Assembly (NCBI GenBank): GCA_029239415.1
Contig: JAQZAY010000160.1
Coordinates: 1-8,133, forward strand
Direction: 5' to 3'
Origin: Pseudomonas sp.
Lineage (GTDB): Bacteria > Pseudomonadota > Gammaproteobacteria > Pseudomonadales > Pseudomonadaceae
DNA length: 8,133 nt
Below, piece after piece: positions 5,673 to 8,133 of this stretch. The position numbers and the translations under genes were made by a program. The stretch's first letter is position 1, and every line of letters begins with the position of its first letter. Below the pieces are notes generated by a model that was not told the DNA's origin, made no database searches, and saw only the letters and a program-made list of their open reading frames with translations.

Positions 5673-6281
5673 ATGGACAGACTATCCCCCAAGCGCCGCG
5701 CGATCCTCGAGTTCCTCCGCGAGCGCATTGCCGAACATGGCCAGCCGCCGAGCCTGGCCGATATTGCCAGCCGTTTCGGTTTCGCTTCGCGCAGCGTGGC
5801 GCGCAAGCACATCGTGGCCTTGCGCCAGGCCGGTTTCATCGACGTGACGCCCCACCAGGCCCGCGGCATCCGCCTGGCCGGGCCGCTGCGTCGCCCGGAG
5901 ATCCTCGAGATCCCGGTACTGGGCCGAGTGGCCGCGGGCGCGCCCATCGGTCCTGACCTGGACGTTCACGAACAGCTGCTGGTCGACCCGAGCCTTTTCC
6001 GGCGCACGCCGGACTACCTGCTCAAGGTGCGCGGCGACTCGATGATCGGCGATGGCATTCTCGACGGCGACCTGGTCGGTATCCGCCAGCAGGCCCAGGC
6101 CATCGACGGGCAGATCGTCGTCGCCCGGCTCGACGGCGAAGTGACCATCAAGCGGCTGCAGCAGGCCGCGGGTGGCTATCGACTGTTGCCGCGCAACCCG
6201 GCCTTTGCGCCCATCGACATAGGCCCCGGGCAGGACTTCGTGATCGAAGGGGTGTTCTGTGGCCTGCTGAGGCGCGATTGA
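5673..6281 (+). CDS. lexA: LexA-type SOS repressor with autoproteolysis domain, LexA2 lineage
   Basis: A DNA-damage-responsive repressor of 202 residues, the normal LexA length. The winged helix-turn-helix (about 1-68) has the recognition segment ASRSVARKHIVAL (38-50), unlike the SPNAAEEHLKAL of canonical gammaproteobacterial LexA, which predicts a different operator. The S24 peptidase domain has the cleavage site A88-G89 in GRVAAGAPI, the nucleophile S123 in GDSM and the general base K160 in EVTIK, so RecA-stimulated self-cleavage should be intact. The start is not certain. ATG 5673 gives the LexA-like beginning MDRLSPKRRAIL but lacks a well-spaced ribosome site. GTG 5664 (adding VFS) lies 5 bases after AAAGGG but would place the operator inside the gene. 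The gene is alone: a convergent aldo/keto reductase follows after 27 bases, with no sulA/imuA, imuB or dnaE2 as in the P. putida lexA2 operon. Confidence 0.93.
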   Translation: MDRLSPKRRAILEFLRERIAEHGQPPSLADIASRFGFASRSVARKHIVALRQAGFIDVTPHQARGIRLAGPLRRPEILEIPVLGRVAAGAPIGPDLDVHEQLLVDPSLFRRTPDYLLKVRGDSMIGDGILDGDLVGIRQQAQAIDGQIVVARLDGEVTIKRLQQAAGGYRLLPRNPAFAPIDIGPGQDFVIEGVFCGLLRRD

Positions 6282-6287
6282 CGGGCG

Positions 6288-6300
6288 CGGTCGCCGACCG
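6288..6300. terminator. short hairpin between lexA2 and the aldo/keto reductase gene
   Basis: CGGTC (6288-6292), loop GCC, GACCG (6296-6300) forms a 5-base stem in the 27-base gap between the two convergent stops. No U tract follows on either strand. It may contribute to termination but is weak on its own. Confidence 0.3.
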
Positions 6301-6308
6301 TATGCCGA

Positions 6309-7130
6309 TCACACCATGGCCAGCCTCTGCTTGCGGGTCGGCGGCGCGAAGGCCTGGTCGATCGTGCGCAGGTCCTCGCTGTCCAGTACACACTCCCCGG
6401 CCGCCGCGTTGAGCCGTACATGCTCGGGCGAGACCGCCTTGGGAATCGCGATCACGCCCTCGTTGCGGGTCACCCACGCCAGGCTGACTTGCGCCGGGGT
6501 CATGCCATGGCGCTCGGCGATCTGCGCCAGCACCGGGTGTTGCAGCAGCCTGCCGGCCTGGGCCAGCGGACAGTAGGCCATGGTCGGCAGGCCCCGGGCG
6601 TGGCTCCAGGGCAGCAGGTCGTACTCGATGCCCCGCTGCGCCGGGTTGTACAGCACCTGGTTGGCCGCGCACTCGGGCGTGTCCAGCTCGTCCAGATCGT
6701 CCACGTCGAAGTTCGACACGCCCCAGCGGCGGATCTTGCCCGCCTCGCGCAGGCGCTCGAACGCCTCGACGGTTTCTTCCAGCGGATACTGCCCGCGCCA
6801 GTGCAGCAGGTACAGGTCGATGCAATCAGTACCCAGGCGCCGCAGGCTGCGCTCGCAGGCCGCTGGCACGCCCTTGCGGCTGGCGTTGTGCGGGTACACC
6901 TTGCTGACCAGGAACACCTGGTCGCGACGTCCCGCGATGGCTTGGCCAACCACCGACTCGGCACCGCCCTCGGCATACATCTCGGCGGTATCGATCAAGC
7001 TCAGGCCCAGCTCGATGCCATGCTGCAGCGCCGCGACTTCACGCGGCCTCTGGCCTGGGTCCTCGCCCATGTACCAGGTGCCCTGGCCGATGGCCGGGAC
7101 GCTCGAACCTGCAAGTTTCACTGTACGCAT
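6309..7130 (-). CDS. aldo/keto reductase, YeaE-like (probable methylglyoxal/carbonyl reductase)
   Basis: An NADPH-dependent cytoplasmic reductase of aldehydes and ketones, 273 residues. The catalytic tetrad is visible: D47 and Y52 in [13 protein letters not shown]77 in LVSKVYP and H110 in LYLLHWRG. Cofactor-side motifs are GVSNFD at 137-142 and [16 protein letters not shown] at 229-244. Stretches such as [10 protein letters not shown] (15-24), LIDTAEMYA and GIEYDLLPW are very close to E. coli YeaE, a member linked to methylglyoxal reduction; the exact substrate here is inferred. ATG 7130 is set by a perfect AGGAGG 4 bases upstream and by the conserved N terminus; a longer reading into the regulator gene is not supported. 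The gene overlaps the 3' end of the upstream LysR gene by 13 bases on the same strand, implying co-transcription and translational coupling. Confidence 0.92.
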   Translation of the reverse strand: MRTVKLAGSSVPAIGQGTWYMGEDPGQRPREVAALQHGIELGLSLIDTAEMYAEGGAESVVGQAIAGRRDQVFLVSKVYPHNASRKGVPAACERSLRRLGTDCIDLYLLHWRGQYPLEETVEAFERLREAGKIRRWGVSNFDVDDLDELDTPECAANQVLYNPAQRGIEYDLLPWSHARGLPTMAYCPLAQAGRLLQHPVLAQIAERHGMTPAQVSLAWVTRNEGVIAIPKAVSPEHVRLNAAAGECVLDSEDLRTIDQAFAPPTRKQRLAMV

Positions 7131-8023
7131 GTCGCCTCCTGGGGATGGGTATGTGCAAGCAGCACCTCGGACAGTGCCTGGGCTGCGGTAGACAACTTGT
7201 GGTCGGCCAGCGAGATGATGCCGATGCGCCGCTCCACCCGGGGTTCGACCAGCGGCACGCAATGCGCGCCGAGTTCCTGCATCTGGCCCCTGCACAGCGC
7301 TGGCACGGCGCTGACGCCCAGGCCATTGGCGACCATCCGGCCTATGGTGGTCAGCTGGTGGCTCTCGAACGCCACCCTCAGCTTGCCATGTTCGGCCGCC
7401 AGCTGCTCCTCGAGCAGCAACCTCACCGCCGAGGGTCGCTGCAGGGCAATGAAGTCCTGCTCCAGGAGCTCGCGCCATGTGACCTGCGCCTGCGTGGCCA
7501 AGGGCGAATCCAATGGTACCACCGCCACGAACCGGTCCAGGTAGAGCGGCTCGAAATGCAGCGCATCGCCATTGTCGGGCTCGAAGCCGATGCCCAGTTC
7601 GACGCGGCGGTGGCGTACCAGTTCCTGGACTTGCTCATTGATGACGTCGTGCACGGTGACATTGACCCGCGGATAGCGCTGGCGAAACACCTTGAGCGAG
7701 GCTGGCAGCAGGTTGCCAGCAAACGCCGGCATCGCGGCGATGGCCACGCGCCCCAGTTGCAGGGTGAAGCGCTGGCGCAGCAGTTCCTCAGTGTCGTCCC
7801 ATTCGGCCAGCAGGCGCCGGGCCAGCGGCAACAGCACTTCGCCTTCCGGGGTGAGGCTGACGCTGCGGGTGGTGCGGGTGAGCAGGGCGCCGCCAAGATT
7901 GTCCTCCAGCGCCTTGATGGTGAGGCTCAGCGCCGGCTGGGAAACATGCAGGTATTCACTGGCCTGGGCGAAGCTCAGGTACTTGGCCACGGTGACGAAG
8001 GCTCGCAGCTGCTTGACGTTCAT
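7118..8023 (-). CDS. LysR-family transcriptional regulator
   Basis: A DNA-binding regulator of 301 residues, typical for the LysR family. The winged helix-turn-helix occupies about 1-60: [40 protein letters not shown], then [20 protein letters not shown] linker helix (about 62-88) leads to the effector-binding domain (about 90-295), which starts GRVAIAAMP and contains ELGIGFEPD (142-150) and [13 protein letters not shown] (231-243). The effector is unknown. It overlaps the downstream reductase gene by 13 bases on the same strand, so it probably controls its own operon. It also has an AT-rich spacer with repeats upstream and a probable divergent gene at 8100, the classic LysR arrangement, so that gene may be the main target. 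Its ribosome site is weak, in contrast to that of the reductase. Confidence 0.93.
   Translation of the reverse strand: MNVKQLRAFVTVAKYLSFAQASEYLHVSQPALSLTIKALEDNLGGALLTRTTRSVSLTPEGEVLLPLARRLLAEWDDTEELLRQRFTLQLGRVAIAAMPAFAGNLLPASLKVFRQRYPRVNVTVHDVINEQVQELVRHRRVELGIGFEPDNGDALHFEPLYLDRFVAVVPLDSPLATQAQVTWRELLEQDFIALQRPSAVRLLLEEQLAAEHGKLRVAFESHQLTTIGRMVANGLGVSAVPALCRGQMQELGAHCVPLVEPRVERRIGIISLADHKLSTAAQALSEVLLAHTHPQEATCVQ
7135..7140 (-). promoter_or_regulatory. perfect Shine-Dalgarno AGGAGG of the aldo/keto reductase gene
   Basis: CCTCCT on the plus strand reads AGGAGG on the minus strand, 4 bases before ATG 7130. It lies inside the last codons of the LysR gene. It is by far the strongest ribosome site in the window and fixes the reductase start. 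Confidence 0.85.
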
Positions 8024-8044
8024 GGAATCGCCGTTGTTTTGGAA

Positions 8045-8077
8045 AGTTTATCAATCGATGAGTTAATCAAAATTAAC
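8045..8077. promoter_or_regulatory. probable LysR operator region: direct and inverted repeats
   Basis: GTTAAT (8062-8067), CAAA, ATTAAC (8072-8077) is a perfect inverted repeat that contains a T-N11-A LysR-box core (8063/8075). AGTTTATCAA (8045-8054) and AGTTAATCAA (8061-8070) form a direct repeat, 9 of 10 identical, with starts 16 bases apart. The spacer is strikingly AT-rich against the GC-rich genes. It lies between the LysR start (8023) and the probable divergent start (8100), where a LysR protein would bind to control both directions. Confidence 0.55.
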
Positions 8078-8099
8078 AAATCAGTCGTGGCAAGTGAAG

Positions 8100-8133
8100 A
8101 TGCGCTGGACGCTCGCCGACACCCTGTCGGTAC
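8100..8133 (+). CDS. possible start of a divergent gene, truncated by the window end
   Basis: From ATG 8100 the frame reads MRWTLADTLSV with G or C at almost every third position, as in the neighbouring genes, and runs off the end. An in-frame GTG at 8094 is an alternative start. No clear ribosome site is seen. Its position, 76 bases from the LysR start and divergent from it, suits a LysR target gene. Eleven residues are too few to name a family. Confidence 0.35.
   Translation, partial: MRWTLADTLSV

Noticed and set aside
7131..7478. N-terminal extension of the reductase reading frame into lysR
   Set aside because: The AGGAGG site at 7135-7140 and the family-typical N terminus at 7130 fix the start. 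The upstream part reads out of frame through lysR.
6420..7544. Plus-strand 374-codon open frame across the reductase and LysR genes
   Set aside because: It spans two clear minus-strand genes and their junction, with no domain and no ribosome site. It is a shadow frame.

Overview
The window looks like an ordinary stretch of a high-GC Pseudomonas chromosome, most likely from the P. putida / P. entomophila side of the genus. This rests on the strong G/C third-position bias, on Pseudomonas-type versions of PpnN, the TIGR04211-like SH3 anchor protein and the DUF1615 lipoprotein, and on a second-type LexA resembling LexA2 of P. putida. I see no insertion sequence, prophage gene, CRISPR array, tRNA or rRNA. 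Coding density is high. No gene-free gap exceeds about 170 bases, so the non-coding signal sits in a few short spacers.

Layout. Positions 52-987 (+) encode a cytosolic 5'-nucleotidase. It converges, with only 6 bases between, on a minus-strand SH3/coiled-coil/membrane-anchor protein (994-1644). Upstream of that on the same strand is ppnN (1815-3188), a LOG-family nucleotide 5'-monophosphate nucleosidase, with its own hairpin terminator at 1783-1805. Divergent from ppnN are a small cysteine-bearing protein of unknown function (3305-3706, +) and a DUF1615 lipoprotein (3795-4874, +). The lipoprotein carries motifs resembling those of lytic transglycosylases. A hairpin at 4879-4912 separates it from a convergent HAD phosphatase of the beta-phosphoglucomutase/CbbY type (4914-5570, -).

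The HAD gene shares a 102-base divergent promoter region with lexA2 (5673-6281, +). That spacer holds two copies of a GGGTRCAAGTG element 34 bases apart. One forms a GTAC-N4-GTTC dyad against the lexA start, and the other overlaps the likely promoter of the HAD gene. In P. putida, lexA2 heads a damage-inducible mutagenesis operon (a sulA/imuA-type gene, imuB, dnaE2). Here it is followed at once by a convergent gene, so it stands alone. This solitary lexA2 with its own operator is the most interesting point in the window.

The right end carries a LysR-type regulator (7118-8023, -) overlapping by 13 bases a YeaE-like aldo/keto reductase (6309-7130, -), which has a perfect AGGAGG ribosome site inside the regulator gene. 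The spacer upstream of lysR is AT-rich, with a perfect inverted repeat and a direct repeat. A probable divergent gene begins at 8100 and runs off the window.

Functional themes: nucleotide monophosphate breakdown (5'-nucleotidase and PpnN), envelope maintenance (SH3 anchor protein and DUF1615 lipoprotein), DNA-damage control (LexA2, perhaps with the HAD phosphatase) and a carbonyl-detoxification unit (LysR and AKR). I found no clear evidence of a wholly new system.
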